DNA of 64,000 bases from Oxalobacteraceae sp. CFBP 8761 (GTDB taxonomy: Bacteria; Pseudomonadota; Gammaproteobacteria; Burkholderiales; Burkholderiaceae_D), in the NCBI GenBank assembly GCA_014841595.1, contig JACYUE010000002.1, positions 496,001 through 560,000 on the forward strand, written 5' to 3'. The translations under genes and the position numbers were made by a program. The notes beneath the pieces are model-generated. The model was not told where the DNA came from, did no database searches, and saw nothing but the letters and a program-made list of their open reading frames with translations. Positions 48,005 to 56,795 of the stretch are shown in pieces (within the stretch, counting starts at the first letter, position 1; each line of letters starts with the position of its first letter).

Positions 48005-50200
48005 ATGACCCAACACGCCAATGCTCCTCTGCGCCCACCCGTCGAATCGATCCTGTCGCGCCTGATCAGGAGCGCGCTTGTTGGCGCTGTCGCCTCGGCG
48101 CCGATGCTGGTGCTGCCGTTTGCCGCCAATGCGCAGGAGGCAGGGCCTGCGGTAGAGAAGGTGATCATCACCGGTGCGAAAGTTCAGGCCGATCCGGCCT
48201 ACGCTGGCGGCCAGATCGGGCGCAGCGGCGGCCTGGGCATTCTGGGCGAGGCGGACATCATGAAGACGCCGTTCTCCACTACCAACTATACGTCGCAGAT
48301 CCTCGAAGACCAGCAGGTGCGCACGCTGGCCGACGTCGTCGTCAACGAAGCGTCGGTGCGCGTGATGACGTCGACCGGCGGTTTCAGCGAAGACTTCCAG
48401 ATCCGGGGCTTCAATGTCACCAGCGGCGACGTCGGCCTGAACGGCCTGTACGGCCTGTCGTCGTCGAACCGCATGCCGGCCGCCATCATGGAGCGCGTTG
48501 AAGTGCTCAAGGGCCCTGGCACGCTGATGTATGGCATCAGCCCGAACGGCAGCGTTGGCGGCAATATCAATATCGTGACCAAGCGCGCCGGCGACCAGCC
48601 ACTGACGCGCGTGACCGCCACCTATGAAAGCCAGGCGCTGTTTGGCACCCACGTCGACGTCGGCCGCCGCTTTGGCGACAACGGCGCCTGGGGCGTGCGC
48701 GTCAATGGCGTGATCCGCGGCGGCGACACCAATATCGACGACGGCAAGCAGGACTTCGGGCTGGCCGCAATTGCGCTCGACTACCGCTCGCCGAAACTGC
48801 GCTGGACCCTGGACAGCTACGGCCAGCAAGAAAAGACCGACAACTTCCGCGCGCAGAACAGCTTCCGGCCCGACATCGCGTCGATCCCGGCGCCACCGTC
48901 GGGCCACCGCGCCGTGTACCGCGGCGCCGACCTTGAGTTCCGCGACGCGACAATCGCCTCGCGCCTCGAATACGACGTGTCGAAGCAGTTGATGGTCTAC
49001 GCGACGGCCGGCTACCACTACGGCGCCAGCGAGCAGGATTTCCCGACGGCGCGCGCACTGAATGCGGTCGACGCTGCCGGCAACTTCCGCCTGACCAACG
49101 CTTGGTACGACGCCTATGGACGCAGCAAGACCGGCGAAGTCGGCGCGCGCCTGAGCCTGGACACGGGCGGCATCAAGCACTTCATCACCGCCTCGGTCTC
49201 GCGCCTGGACAGTGAAGCGGGCAGCTTCTATCTGACAGCCCCGGCCAGCTCGTCGCAGCTGTCGAACATCTACAACCCGGTCGCGATCACGCCGATGACG
49301 GGCAACCGTCTGGCGCCCACCAAGACGTCGGAAACCGAGCTGGCAAGCGTCTCGCTGACCGATACGCTGACGTTCCTCGATGGCCGCGTGCTGTTCACCG
49401 GCGGCTTGCGCAAGCAGAAGGTATCGGCCGATAACGTGGCGCCAAGCGGCGCGGTGACAAGCTCATACAGCGAAAGCGCCGTGTCGCCGCTGGCTGGACT
49501 GGTTGTCATGCCGATGGAGAACGTGTCGCTGTATGCCAACTTCACGTCGGGCCTGACCCGCGGCAGCACCGCCCCGGCCACGGCCGCGAACGCCGGTGAA
49601 GTCTTCGCGCCATTCAAGTCCAAGCAATACGAAGTGGGCACGAAAGTCGATACCGGCCGCGTCCTGCTCGGCGCCGCCGTGTTCCAGATCGACCGCCCGA
49701 ACGCGATCACCGATCCGCTGACGACGGTCTACAGCCTGGACGGCACGCAGCGCAATCGCGGCCTGGAACTGTCGGCAGTCGGCGAAGCCGCACCGGGCCT
49801 GCGCCTGATGACGAGCGCCACGTTCTACAACGCAAAGCAGCAACGCACCGCCGGCGGCATCAACGAAGGCAAGAAAGCCACGGGGGTGCCGAAAAATGCA
49901 TTCAACGCTGGCGTCGACTGGGACTTGCCATGGATTAGCGGCCTGAGCCTCAATGCCCGTGCGATTCACACGGCCGAGCTGGCGCAGAATGTCACCAATA
50001 CTGTGTACATCTCGTCGTGGACGCGTTTTGATCTCGGCGCGCGCTATCGCACCGAGCTGATGGGCAAGCCAGTGGTGCTGCGCGCCAGTGTCGAGAACGC
50101 TGCCAACAAGCGCTACTGGCTGTCGAGCAGCACGCTGGCGACCGTCGGCACGGCGGCAGCGCCACGCACGGTGCTGGTGTCGGCGCAGGTTGATTTCTAA
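48005..50200 (+). CDS. TonB-dependent siderophore receptor
   Basis: Outer-membrane gated channel for a ferric siderophore. The 731-residue precursor has a signal peptide cut near residue 43 (ANA|QE), a TonB-box-like EKVIITG, a plug domain (about 80-190, with SSNRMPAAIMERVEVLKGPG), and a 22-strand-type barrel ending in the C-terminal Phe (SAQVDF). The overall pattern is of the ferrichrome/catecholate receptor group (TIGR01783). The exact ligand cannot be told. A Fur box implies iron repression, and a terminator follows. Confidence 0.93.
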   Translation: MTQHANAPLRPPVESILSRLIRSALVGAVASAPMLVLPFAANAQEAGPAVEKVIITGAKVQADPAYAGGQIGRSGGLGILGEADIMKTPFSTTNYTSQILEDQQVRTLADVVVNEASVRVMTSTGGFSEDFQIRGFNVTSGDVGLNGLYGLSSSNRMPAAIMERVEVLKGPGTLMYGISPNGSVGGNINIVTKRAGDQPLTRVTATYESQALFGTHVDVGRRFGDNGAWGVRVNGVIRGGDTNIDDGKQDFGLAAIALDYRSPKLRWTLDSYGQQEKTDNFRAQNSFRPDIASIPAPPSGHRAVYRGADLEFRDATIASRLEYDVSKQLMVYATAGYHYGASEQDFPTARALNAVDAAGNFRLTNAWYDAYGRSKTGEVGARLSLDTGGIKHFITASVSRLDSEAGSFYLTAPASSSQLSNIYNPVAITPMTGNRLAPTKTSETELASVSLTDTLTFLDGRVLFTGGLRKQKVSADNVAPSGAVTSSYSESAVSPLAGLVVMPMENVSLYANFTSGLTRGSTAPATAANAGEVFAPFKSKQYEVGTKVDTGRVLLGAAVFQIDRPNAITDPLTTVYSLDGTQRNRGLELSAVGEAAPGLRLMTSATFYNAKQQRTAGGINEGKKATGVPKNAFNAGVDWDLPWISGLSLNARAIHTAELAQNVTNTVYISSWTRFDLGARYRTELMGKPVVLRASVENAANKRYWLSSSTLATVGTAAAPRTVLVSAQVDF

Positions 50201-50222
50201 GTCATACTGCGATGTCAGCTGG

Positions 50223-50266
50223 GACCTGCCTGCATGGGGACTGCAGGCAGGTCTTGCGTTTTTTTG
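50223..50266 (+). terminator. Terminator after the siderophore receptor
   Basis: ACCTGCCTGC (50224-50233) pairs with GCAGGCAGGT (50243-50252), followed by CTTGCG and T7. A strong ten-bp stem. Confidence 0.8.
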
Positions 50267-50390
50267 CAGCGCCGGTATGAAGTACGAGATTCGGAACAAA
50301 AATTCGTTTCAGGTGTTGTTTTACGGTAACTGAATGGCGTGTATTCTGTTGCTCTAGGGTATAGTTCTTCACATATTTTGCGAACATGTG

Positions 50391-50618
50391 ATGAAACTTA
50401 TAACCTTTGAAATCAGCGATCGTTCCCTTGCGATCACCACAGTGAAAAAAGCTGGAGAGCAGTGGGACTGCGTATTATCGGCTTCCAGCCATGCCGGTGA
50501 CGGCGCGATGTCAGCCATCGTCCAGAAACAGGTCAAGTTTGACGGCGCGTATTGTGCCGATCTGGTGCTGGAGAAGGCGGTGGATTTCAGTGGAGCGTTT
50601 CTGCAGTTGATGATGTAG
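50391..50618 (+). CDS. Small hypothetical protein
   Basis: A 75-residue frame from ATG 50391 (MKLITFEISDRSLAITTVKK) to TAG 50618. Residue composition is protein-like and no motif, signal peptide or TM helix is seen. It marks the left edge of a patch visibly richer in A+T than its neighbours. The ribosome binding site is weak. The following 292 bases (50619-50910) contain no gene I can support. Confidence 0.4.
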   Translation: MKLITFEISDRSLAITTVKKAGEQWDCVLSASSHAGDGAMSAIVQKQVKFDGAYCADLVLEKAVDFSGAFLQLMM

Positions 50619-50910
50619 GGTCCTCGGCAAACTCGCTGACGAGCGGCGGCATTACGACATGCCGTCCAGTTTCGGGGCTGCAGGTCATCAGTCACTCTGA
50701 TGTCCATTTGGGCTGGAACGCACGGTTCAATTGTTGCCGTACTTTTTAGGCATATGAACTTCTTGCTTCTTCCAAATCCCGATCAAGGCAACTTGCAGTT
50801 TTGCACAACGTTGTTTCGGTGCTATGCGAATCGCATGACTATATAGATTCCTTATGTTGCTTGTACATAATCAAGTATGATTTCCCAATTGAAATTATCA
50901 GGGGATTTGA

Positions 50911-51336
50911 ATGGGATCGTATGTCAATCGCAACTTGGCGGGAGATGAGCAGGTCATGTACGAAGCTCGAGTTTCTTGGGCTTCGCAGTGGTTTCTCTTC
51001 TTGCTTGGAATACTCACGGTCAGTTTTATGGGGCTAGGATTGCTGTTCGTTGCAATTGCTGTCATCAATGTTTTGACGACCGAGCTTGTCATTACCAACA
51101 AGCGTGTGATCGCGAAGTTTGGTCTGATTAGTCGGAAGACAGTTGAACTCAAGAACACCAAGGTCGAGAGTGTGCAGGTCAACCAATCGGTTATGGGGCG
51201 AATACTGAACTTTGGGAGTGTAGTGGTGTCTGGTGCTGGCGGTCCACAAGCACCGATTCCAAATATCTCCGCGCCACTTGTGTTCAGGACTAAGCTGAAC
51301 GATATCACCGAGGAGCGCGAGCAGGTAGCTGCGTAA
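50911..51336 (+). CDS. Bacterial PH-domain (bPH_2) membrane protein
   Basis: The 141-residue product has a hydrophobic hairpin or TM pair at about 24-56 followed by a bacterial pleckstrin-homology-type domain: TTELVITNKRVIAKFGLISR, ELKNTKVESVQVNQSV, ILNFGSVVVSGAGG. This is the YdbS/PF03703 pattern. Such proteins are inner-membrane-associated with mostly unknown function. AGGGGA precedes ATG 50911. Base composition is clearly more AT-rich than the flagellar or housekeeping genes, suggesting transfer. Confidence 0.85.
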   Translation: MGSYVNRNLAGDEQVMYEARVSWASQWFLFLLGILTVSFMGLGLLFVAIAVINVLTTELVITNKRVIAKFGLISRKTVELKNTKVESVQVNQSVMGRILNFGSVVVSGAGGPQAPIPNISAPLVFRTKLNDITEEREQVAA

Positions 51337-51368
51337 CACGCCGACGATAAAAGGCCACCTATTGGGTT

Positions 51369-51402
51369 AATGCCGTTCAGTTAAGACTGGACGGCATTTT
51401 CA
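51369..51402 (+). terminator. Terminator after the bPH gene
   Basis: AATGCCGTTCAG (51369-51380) pairs with CTGGACGGCATT (51387-51398), one G-U pair, followed by TTCATTT. Confidence 0.65.
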
Positions 51403-51457
51403 TTTGGAACTTGCAAACGCGAATGTCTGCTATTGGCTTGTGTTGCCTTGCGTTGCG

Positions 51458-51643
51458 ATGCTCGACGACACGCTCCACTTCCTGGCCAATCACCTTGAAG
51501 CGCCTGACTGGCATCGACTGGGCGAGCATTTGCCGCTTGAGCGGGTCCAGCAAGCTGTGCAGAAGACTGAGGCGACGAGCATTTGTCATCGACGTTTGTC
51601 GACCGAGCAAGTGGTCTGGTTGATGGTGGCATTGGCGCTCTAG
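51458..51643 (+). pseudogene. IS4-family transposase, N-terminal fragment
   Basis: The 61 residues from ATG 51458 include EHLPLERVQQAVQKTEATSI and RRLSTEQVVWLMVALAL, the N-terminal domain pattern of IS4-type transposases (PF13006). The frame ends at TAG 51643 right where a repeat copy begins (51646), so the catalytic DDE domain is gone. The frame is open upstream to a TTG at 51404. It is a broken insertion-sequence remnant, not a working gene. Confidence 0.65.
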
Positions 51644-51645
51644 CA

Positions 51646-51781
51646 ACTCCGGTGTCAGGTCTGACATTTGGACACGACCTCACCTAACATTGTCAGACAC
51701 CAGCACTTGCACGGCACTGTCCAAGCCTTGGCATGCGACCTGAAATCGGAAACCAACCCTGAAGGTATCTTTTCTCAAGTC
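51646..51781 (+). repeat. Direct repeat, left full copy (R1, 136 bp)
   Basis: Nearly identical to 52685-52820 (same length, a handful of changes near base 90 and the 3' end). It contains the palindrome TGTCAG-GT-CTGACA and, 35 bases on, the related TGTCAGACACC, giving a REP/BIME-like structure. It starts three bases after the truncated IS4 fragment. Confidence 0.85.
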
Positions 51782-51793
51782 CGACGTTCCTGT

Positions 51794-51840
51794 AACTCCG
51801 GTGTCAGGTCTGACATTTGGACACGACCTCAACCTCACCT
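51794..51840 (+). repeat. Partial repeat copy (R1b)
   Basis: Repeats the first 45 or so bases of R1, including the TGTCAG-GT-CTGACA palindrome, then diverges. It lies directly after R1 in the same orientation. Confidence 0.8.
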
Positions 51841-51996
51841 TTTCACAAGAGGTGCACGGAGTTATGGATAAGGCAAAATGAGGACCTTCTGACTGTCCAG
51901 ACGACTACCACCTTATTTGACCTACATTGCTGTGCAGAGTACTCATGATGCTGTATCGTTGCCGAACTAACATCATTGCCAACGTGCAGGAATAAA

Positions 51997-52656
51997 ATGA
52001 AACGAGTTTGGAAAATAGTTCAGCTAGGTCTGTGGAGCGTCGCCGTAATAATGCTAATCATGCCTGTTGTTGTCTATGTGAACATCTTCGGAAAAGAGAT
52101 CAGTAAAGACCATAGTCTGTGGGCCGAGATGGGGTCCGCCATGTCTGGTATCTACGGTCCCCTCCTAACAATCCTCACGGTGCTGTTGCTTTTCTACCAG
52201 CTTCGCATTCAGCAGAAGACGCACAAACACACGTTCGATGAGTCGTATTTGCGGGACACAAAGGCCGATGTTGAGTTTTACCTAGTGCGACTCGCTGAGG
52301 TTTTAAAACAGCCGATTCAAGGAAATCAGACGATACGAGATGTCCTTCATTACTCTTTTCAGCGCGCGACAGTTGAGCAGCTTGAAGGATCGCAGTTGCA
52401 GCAGGTTGCACGCGACCTCCATGAAAAACTGCCGAGCTTGAGTGACATGTGGAGCGCGATGTACGGAGTCACTGCTGTCCTAGAATGGGTCAATGAGCCG
52501 GCCTACCAAAGGGAATTTGCATCTGCAAAACTTAAGACCGAAGCTATGCTGTCTAAAGTGACCTGCGTAGCGTTAGACAATTACCTGTTCTGTCGAGCGC
52601 CCGAAGATATTAGGCTGTACAAATTCCAGTTCAGCCATGGCCTAGCACGGCGCTAG
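51997..52656 (+). CDS. Two-TM membrane protein resembling putative phage abortive-infection proteins
   Basis: The 219-residue product starts at ATG 51997 with CAGGAA six bases upstream. TM1 is at about 7-28 and TM2 at about 50-69 (SGIYGPLLTILTVLLLFYQL). A soluble helical C-terminal domain (80-219) follows, with DTKADVEFYLVRLAEVLKQP. The FG...G..GP-TM-Q arrangement with a long helical tail resembles the putative AbiC-type family (PF16872), but I cannot confirm it. The gene is AT-rich, alone, and bracketed by direct repeats, suggesting a mobile accessory or defence cargo. Confidence 0.6.
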   Translation: MKRVWKIVQLGLWSVAVIMLIMPVVVYVNIFGKEISKDHSLWAEMGSAMSGIYGPLLTILTVLLLFYQLRIQQKTHKHTFDESYLRDTKADVEFYLVRLAEVLKQPIQGNQTIRDVLHYSFQRATVEQLEGSQLQQVARDLHEKLPSLSDMWSAMYGVTAVLEWVNEPAYQREFASAKLKTEAMLSKVTCVALDNYLFCRAPEDIRLYKFQFSHGLARR

Positions 52657-52660
52657 TCAT

Positions 52661-52684
52661 ACTCTGGTGTCACGTCTGATATTT
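52661..52684 (+). repeat. Degenerate partial repeat copy
   Basis: Twenty-four bases matching the start of R1 with three changes, lying immediately before the full copy R2. Confidence 0.65.
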
Positions 52685-52820
52685 ACTCCGGTGTCAGGTC
52701 TGACATTTGGACACGACCTCAACCTAACATTGTCAGACACCAGCACTTGCACGGCACTGTTCAAGCCTTGGCATGCGACCTGAAATCGGAAACCAACTCG
52801 ACGGTATATTTTCTCAAGTC
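52685..52820 (+). repeat. Direct repeat, right full copy (R2, 136 bp)
   Basis: Full-length partner of R1 on the other side of the two-TM gene. It has the same TGTCAG-GT-CTGACA palindrome and downstream TGTCAGACACC. Its right end marks the return to normal GC content before dusA. Confidence 0.85.
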
Positions 52821-52951
52821 TAGCGGTCGTGCACCGTGGCGCTTGCCACAACCGATCCGGCTGCATGCATGCACCGTGAACAGCTTTGGCTTATGATGGC
52901 GCGTTTTCGACAGTATTCATCGCCTGCGCCCAGGCGACCAGACCCTCCAGC

Positions 52952-53977
52952 ATGAGCACTACTTCCACCATCCCCGCTACTACTGCCATTGTGCCGCCAT
53001 CCCGCCGCCTGTCGGTTGCCCCCATGATGGACTGGACCGACCGCCACTGCCGCGTCTTCCATCGGCAGATCACCCGCTACACCTGGCTTTACACGGAGAT
53101 GGTCAACACGGGCGCCCTGGTCTATGGCGACGCCGAGCGTCACCTGCGCTTCGACGACATCGAGCATCCCGTCGCCCTTCAACTGGGCGGCAGCGACCCG
53201 GGTGACTTAGCCAAGAGCGCGAAGCTCGGCGAGCAGTGGGGCTACGATGAGATCAACCTGAACTGCGGCTGCCCCTCCGAGCGCGTCCAGAAGGGTTCGT
53301 TTGGCGCCTGCCTGATGAACGAGCCGCAACTGGTGGCCGACTGCGTCAAGGCGATGCGCGACGCCGTCTCGATCGACGTCACCGTCAAGCACCGCATCGG
53401 CATCGATCACAATGAAGAATACGGCTTCGTGCGCGACTTCATCGGTACGGTCGCCGATGCCGGCTGCAAGACGTTCATCGTGCACGCCCGCAATGCGATC
53501 CTGAAGGGCCTGTCGCCGAAGGAAAACCGCGAGATCCCGCCGCTGCGCTACGCCGTGGCATATGAGCTAAAGCGCGAGTTTCCTGACCTCGAAATCATCA
53601 TCAACGGCGGCATCAAGAGTGATGACGAGATCGCGCTGCACCTGCAGCACGTCGACGGCGTCATGCTCGGGCGCGAGGCCTATCACAACCCATGGACGAT
53701 GGCCGACTGGGACGCCCGTTTCTACGATGCCCCTGGCGCGGCACGCACGCGGATTGACGTGCTCGAAGCGATGATCCCGTACATCGAAGCGCAACTGCGC
53801 CAGTACGGCCCGCTGGGCTTGAAACTGAACAGCATCACGCGTCATATGCTGGGCCTGATGCAGGGCTTGCCGGGCGCACGCGCTTTCCGCCAGACGCTGT
53901 CGGACTCGAAGCAGCTGGCGCTGGGCGATGCACGCCTGCTGCTTGCCGCTGCCGCCCGGATGCCAGCGACCGCATAA
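52952..53977 (+). CDS. dusA: tRNA-dihydrouridine(20/20a) synthase DusA
   Basis: FMN enzyme that reduces U20/U20a in the D-loop of tRNA. The 341-residue product has APMMDWTDRHCR near residue 28, LNCGCPSERVQKGSFGACLM with the catalytic Cys107, HRIGID, FIVHARNA and IINGGI. These are DusA rather than DusB/C signatures. I chose ATG 52952 (MSTTST); a longer frame from 52886 is possible. It is monocistronic, with a strong terminator. Confidence 0.95.
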   Translation: MSTTSTIPATTAIVPPSRRLSVAPMMDWTDRHCRVFHRQITRYTWLYTEMVNTGALVYGDAERHLRFDDIEHPVALQLGGSDPGDLAKSAKLGEQWGYDEINLNCGCPSERVQKGSFGACLMNEPQLVADCVKAMRDAVSIDVTVKHRIGIDHNEEYGFVRDFIGTVADAGCKTFIVHARNAILKGLSPKENREIPPLRYAVAYELKREFPDLEIIINGGIKSDDEIALHLQHVDGVMLGREAYHNPWTMADWDARFYDAPGAARTRIDVLEAMIPYIEAQLRQYGPLGLKLNSITRHMLGLMQGLPGARAFRQTLSDSKQLALGDARLLLAAAARMPATA

Positions 53978-53992
53978 GCACACCTCACCGAC

Positions 53993-54022
53993 AAAAAGCG
54001 TGCCTTGGCACGCTTTTTTTTC
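53993..54022 (+). terminator. Terminator after dusA
   Basis: AAAAAGCGTGCC-TT-GGCACGCTTTTT with T8. A 12-bp perfect stem starting 16 bases after the stop. Confidence 0.9.
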
Positions 54023-54063
54023 GCCTGTCGACAAAGCGAGACATTTCCTTGTCGAAACTATCT

Positions 54064-54090
54064 TGAAGTTTCAAATTTGCTTGCCGAAGA
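54064..54090 (+). promoter_or_regulatory. Sigma-28 (FliA) promoter of the chemoreceptor gene
   Basis: TGAAGTTT (54064-54071), an exactly 11-base spacer, and GCCGAAGA (54083-54090) match the flagellar class-3 consensus TAAAGTTT-N11-GCCGATAA at seven and six of eight positions. A start near 54097 gives a leader of about 235 bases. The 311-base gap before the receptor also holds an ATCGCG-TGA-CGCGAT palindrome at 54274-54288. Confidence 0.7.
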
Positions 54091-54333
54091 GCAACCTCAG
54101 TTCCATAATGTTTCCCTGTTCCAATTCTTGAACTCTATCAGCGCTGTTGTTGCGGTGAAACAATTCATTCGAGAAAGAGATTTTCTCGCTGGTTGAGGAA
54201 ATCTTGATTTATCCTTTAGGAAATAGCTGAAAACTATAAGAAACATAGATTTCACTTGCGCATCGTACGGTGTATCGCGTGACGCGATCTCAACCGGGCG
54301 AGTTTCGATCAATAAGTTACAGGGAAAACACGA

Positions 54334-56130
54334 ATGAATTTGAATAACATGAAGGTCGGCACCCGTCTGGCCCTCGGTTTTGCACTGGTTCTGGTACTGC
54401 TGGTCGCAGTCGCGGTGGTCGGTATCCTGCGCATGGCGCAGATCCAGGATCGCCTCGATCACGTGGTAAGCGTCAGCAACGTATCGACCGGTCTCGTGGT
54501 CGAGATGCGCAACAATGTCAGCGATCGCCTCGCTTCGCTGCGCGTGCTGACCCTGATGACTGACCCGGCCGACATGGAACCGGAAATCGTCAAATTCAAG
54601 GAACAAACCGCCAAGTACGATGCGGCCCAGGCCAAGCTGGCGGCGCTGTTCGCACAGTACGCCAATGCCCAGGAAAAGACGCTGCTGACGCAGATCAAGG
54701 AACACGAGGCCACCGCGATGCCCGCCATCGCCCGCGCGACCGAACTGTACCTGGCTGCAAATGCGATGGACGCTACCCGCGTGATGATTCGCGAAGTGCG
54801 TCCCGTGCAGCGTAAATGGACCGACGCCCTGAACGCGTTGTCGGCCCTCGAAGACAAACAGAATGCCCAAAGCAAGGCCGATGCCGAAACAGCGTTCGCC
54901 AATGCCCGTAACTTCATGCTGATCCTGCTTGTCCTGGCTGTCGTCATGGGGATCGTCGCTGCCGTGGCCATCACCCGCAGCCTGCTCAAGCAGCTTGGTG
55001 GCGAGCCAGCCTACACGGCCAAGATCGCCGGCAGCATCGCCCATGGCGACCTGTCGATCGCCATCGACACGAAAGAATCGGACCGCGGCAGCCTGCTGGT
55101 CGAAATGAAGGAAATGCGCAACAGCCTGGTTGGTATCGTCGAGCAAGTGCGTCGTGGTACGGAAACCATCGGTACCGCCTCGCGTGAAATCGCCGCCGGC
55201 AATATCGACCTCTCGTCGCGGACCGAACTGCAGGCGAGCTCGCTGGAAAAGACCGCCTCGGCGATGGAGCAGCTGACCGCGACCGTGAAACAGAATGCCG
55301 ACAGTGCCCGCGAAGCCAATGCGCTGGCGGCAACCGCGTCGGACGTGGCCCGCAAGGGCGGCGATGTGGTGTCGCAAGTGGTCGGCACGATGGGCGAGAT
55401 CAATACGTCGGCCAACAAGATCTCGGACATCATCGGCGTCATCGATGGCATCGCCTTCCAGACCAACATCCTGGCGCTCAACGCAGCAGTCGAAGCGGCC
55501 CGTGCCGGTGAACAGGGCCGTGGCTTTGCGGTCGTGGCATCCGAAGTGCGCAACCTGGCGCAGCGTTCGGCAGCGGCAGCCAAAGAAATCAAGACGCTGA
55601 TCGGCGACTCGGTCGAGAAGGTCGAGCGCGGCAGCAAGCTGGTTGGCCAGGCCGGCGTGACGATGGACGAAGTGGTCTCGAGCGTCAAGCGCGTGACCGA
55701 CATCATGAGCGAAATCGCCAACGCCAGCGCCGAACAAAGTGCCGGCATCGCCCAGGTCAACACGTCGATCATCGAGATGGACAGCATGACGCAACAAAAC
55801 GCTGCGCTGGTCGAACAAGCCGCCGCAGCCGCACAGAGTCTGCAGGATCAGGCAGGCGAGCTGGCCCGTGTGGTCAGCATCTTCAAGCTGGAAGAGGGCG
55901 AAGAGCACCACGTTCCAGCCCACGCCAAGGCCCCGGCAGCGGCGCCAGTCGTGACCTCGACGGCGGTGGTGGCGCGTCCGGTCGTCAAGCGCCCGGCGCC
56001 ACCGGCACTGAAGAAGCCGGCTGCAGCATCGGCTGCACCGAAAAAAGCGGGTGAAGCAGTTGCAGCGCCGAAGCCGAAGAAAGCCGCCGTCAGCGCCACC
56101 GCCAGCGCCGACGAGTGGGAAGAGTTCTGA
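54334..56130 (+). CDS. Methyl-accepting chemotaxis protein (Tsr/Tar type)
   Basis: Inner-membrane chemoreceptor signalling to CheA/CheW. The 598-residue product has TM1 (12-33), a periplasmic four-helix-bundle domain (about 34-190), TM2 (193-215), HAMP (about 212-264), methylation helices and the hairpin tip near residue 386 with [20 protein letters not shown]. The Ala/Pro/Lys-rich linker ends in EWEEF, a likely CheR/CheB docking pentapeptide. The ligand is unknown. Expression appears FliA-dependent from the promoter at 54064-54090. Confidence 0.95.
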   Translation: MNLNNMKVGTRLALGFALVLVLLVAVAVVGILRMAQIQDRLDHVVSVSNVSTGLVVEMRNNVSDRLASLRVLTLMTDPADMEPEIVKFKEQTAKYDAAQAKLAALFAQYANAQEKTLLTQIKEHEATAMPAIARATELYLAANAMDATRVMIREVRPVQRKWTDALNALSALEDKQNAQSKADAETAFANARNFMLILLVLAVVMGIVAAVAITRSLLKQLGGEPAYTAKIAGSIAHGDLSIAIDTKESDRGSLLVEMKEMRNSLVGIVEQVRRGTETIGTASREIAAGNIDLSSRTELQASSLEKTASAMEQLTATVKQNADSAREANALAATASDVARKGGDVVSQVVGTMGEINTSANKISDIIGVIDGIAFQTNILALNAAVEAARAGEQGRGFAVVASEVRNLAQRSAAAAKEIKTLIGDSVEKVERGSKLVGQAGVTMDEVVSSVKRVTDIMSEIANASAEQSAGIAQVNTSIIEMDSMTQQNAALVEQAAAAAQSLQDQAGELARVVSIFKLEEGEEHHVPAHAKAPAAAPVVTSTAVVARPVVKRPAPPALKKPAAASAAPKKAGEAVAAPKPKKAAVSATASADEWEEF

Positions 56131-56218
56131 TTTTTATGTAGTCGACCAGCGCCGGCCAGCCGTGCGGCGCACACCCAGACCATTGCCGTTCAATTCAAAA
56201 ACCTTAAGTGGGGAAACC

Positions 56219-56563
56219 ATGAAAAACCTGTCCGCCAAACTGTTCGTTGCACTGACCCTGACCGCCGCTGCCGGCGCGAGCTTCGCCGCTGAGACCTCGG
56301 CCCAGTTCGATCCAAAGAAATGCAGCATCGAGTACCCGAAGGCGTCGCTGATGAATGAAGAGCAGGGCACGACCACCGCGTCGTTCCTGGTCACCGCGGA
56401 CGGCACCGTGACGGAATCGAAGATCGACAAGTCGAGCGGCTTCAAGAACCTGGACCGCGCGCTGGTCAAGGGCCTGACCTCGTGCAAGTTCAAGCCGGGC
56501 ACCAAGGACGGCGCACCAGCACAGACCTGGACCAAGATCGACTACGCTTTCAAGCTGGACTGA
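56219..56563 (+). CDS. Secreted TonB C-terminal-domain protein
   Basis: The 114-residue precursor has a signal peptide cut near residue 23 (SFA|AET). Its mature part is essentially one TonB_C-type fold (TTTASFLVTADGTVTESKID; ALVKGLTSCKFKPG). It lacks the TM anchor and Pro-rich span of true TonB, so it is free in the periplasm. GGGGAAA precedes ATG 56219. Such stand-alone TonB-fold proteins are frequent in betaproteobacteria, and their role is unknown. Confidence 0.82.
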   Translation: MKNLSAKLFVALTLTAAAGASFAAETSAQFDPKKCSIEYPKASLMNEEQGTTTASFLVTADGTVTESKIDKSSGFKNLDRALVKGLTSCKFKPGTKDGAPAQTWTKIDYAFKLD

Positions 56564-56589
56564 TCCACGCTCCCTTTACGTTTCCTTTC

Positions 56590-56617
56590 ACGCAGCCGGC
56601 CCATGTGCCGGCTGCGT
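56590..56617 (+). terminator. Hairpin after the TonB-fold gene
   Basis: ACGCAGCCGGC and GCCGGCTGCGT form a perfect 11-bp stem with a six-base loop. The following sequence CGTTTC is only weakly U-rich, so it may act as a 3'-stabilising structure or weak terminator. Confidence 0.5.
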
Positions 56618-56795
56618 CGTTTCAGCCCCTGCAGCACTGTCTTGCGCGCCTTATCCTCTCCGCACCAAACAATCTTGGTTGTTACAAGATTGTTGCCATA
56701 TGTTACTACTGTAATGACTTGGTTCAATCCCGTTTTTTACCGCATGTGCCCGCTATAGTAGGTTCATACAAACAGAAACCGAAACGGAGCACACC

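Noticed and set aside
50801..51037. Plus-strand 78-residue frame before the bPH gene
   Set aside because: It overlaps the bPH gene in another frame, is Cys-rich and lacks a ribosome binding site, whereas the bPH gene has AGGGGA and clear domain sequence.
54097..55923. 608-residue minus-strand open frame opposite the chemoreceptor
   Set aside because: Shadow of the chemoreceptor; it has no start region of its own and no recognisable domain.
56720..56730. GGTTCAATCC resembling a tRNA T-loop
   Set aside because: No acceptor, D-arm or anticodon stem can be folded around it; no tRNA or rRNA gene was found anywhere in the window.
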